Assembly (NCBI RefSeq): GCF_002379585.1
Contig: NZ_DFUE01000051.1
Location: forward strand, 6,613-11,664
Source: Pseudomonas sp. UBA4194
Lineage (GTDB): Bacteria; Pseudomonadota; Gammaproteobacteria; Pseudomonadales; Pseudomonadaceae
Direction: 5' to 3'
DNA length: 5,052 nucleotides
Shown: in pieces, positions 4,978 to 5,052 of the stretch
How positions within the stretch are numbered: the stretch's first letter is position 1
Layout: each line of letters starts with the position of its first letter
Program-made: the position numbers and the translations under genes
Notes under the pieces: model-generated
Databases searched by the model: none
The model's input: only the letters and a program-made list of their open reading frames with translations
Told to the model about the DNA's origin: nothing

Positions 4978-5052
4978 TTAAAGGGTTCGCCGGTCCACTC
5001 CGTTGGCGGCGCGCAGCACATCTGCCATCACTGCCAGGGCAATTTCGGCTGG
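4978..5052 (-). CDS. C-terminal end of an XdhC-family-like protein (partial)
   Basis: Only the last 24 codons and the TAA stop (TTA at 4978-4980 on plus) are in the window; the gene continues past the right edge on the minus strand. The tail reads PAEIALAVMADVLRAANGV and then DRRTL. The pattern PAEIAL, a hydrophobic helix, then a short basic/Ala/Gly end is how XdhC-type proteins usually finish (commonly TPAEIA...AEI...R.GV). XdhC proteins bind or insert the molybdenum cofactor for xanthine dehydrogenase and related enzymes. The call rests on one short motif and could be wrong as to family. The reading frame has pseudomonad-like codon use and runs open to the window edge, so a real gene is likely. 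It is convergent with the second hydrolase gene, with 107 bases between the stops. Confidence 0.6.
   Translation of the reverse strand, partial: PAEIALAVMADVLRAANGVDRRTL

Overview
The window looks like chromosomal core DNA from a GC-rich gammaproteobacterium, most likely Pseudomonas of the fluorescens/putida type. The basis is the very Pseudomonas-like Hda protein, the gene order DUF2066 - AI-2E transporter (PerM) - hda recalled from pseudomonad genomes, and short GC-rich hairpin terminators. No database search was possible, so names rest on recognised motifs and remembered family sequences.

Layout. Positions 1-103 are an upstream intergenic stretch; in pseudomonads I recall the divergent purM gene lying beyond it, but that gene is not in view. 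A secreted DUF2066 protein (104-1150, +) ends before a clear intrinsic terminator (about 1202-1230). A PerM/AI-2E-family membrane protein follows (1266-2339, +), then a long imperfect hairpin (2365-2410), a candidate promoter and hda (2513-3217, +), the AAA+ regulator of DnaA. A 366-base intergenic stretch (3218-3583) has no convincing gene, but it holds a nested inverted-repeat structure and a good sigma70-like promoter. Two consecutive NlpC/P60 lipoproteins follow (3584-4216 and 4325-4870, both +), separated by a strong terminator and a candidate second promoter. They are probably MepS/Spr-like outer-membrane murein hydrolases. The window closes with a dispersed C/G-rich palindromic repeat (about 4902-4944) between convergent genes and the last 24 codons of a minus-strand gene whose tail resembles XdhC-family proteins.

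How the genes relate. All complete genes point the same way, but hairpin terminators or promoter-like sequences separate most of them, so this is a set of adjacent single-gene units more than one operon. The themes are replication control (hda), envelope and peptidoglycan maintenance (two NlpC/P60 lipoproteins, a periplasmic or envelope DUF2066 protein) and membrane transport (PerM). I see no phage, insertion sequence, CRISPR array, tRNA, rRNA or defence system, and nothing that amounts to a new multi-gene system. The features most worth a second look are the structured hda-nlpC intergenic region, the tandem hydrolases beside hda and the dispersed repeat.
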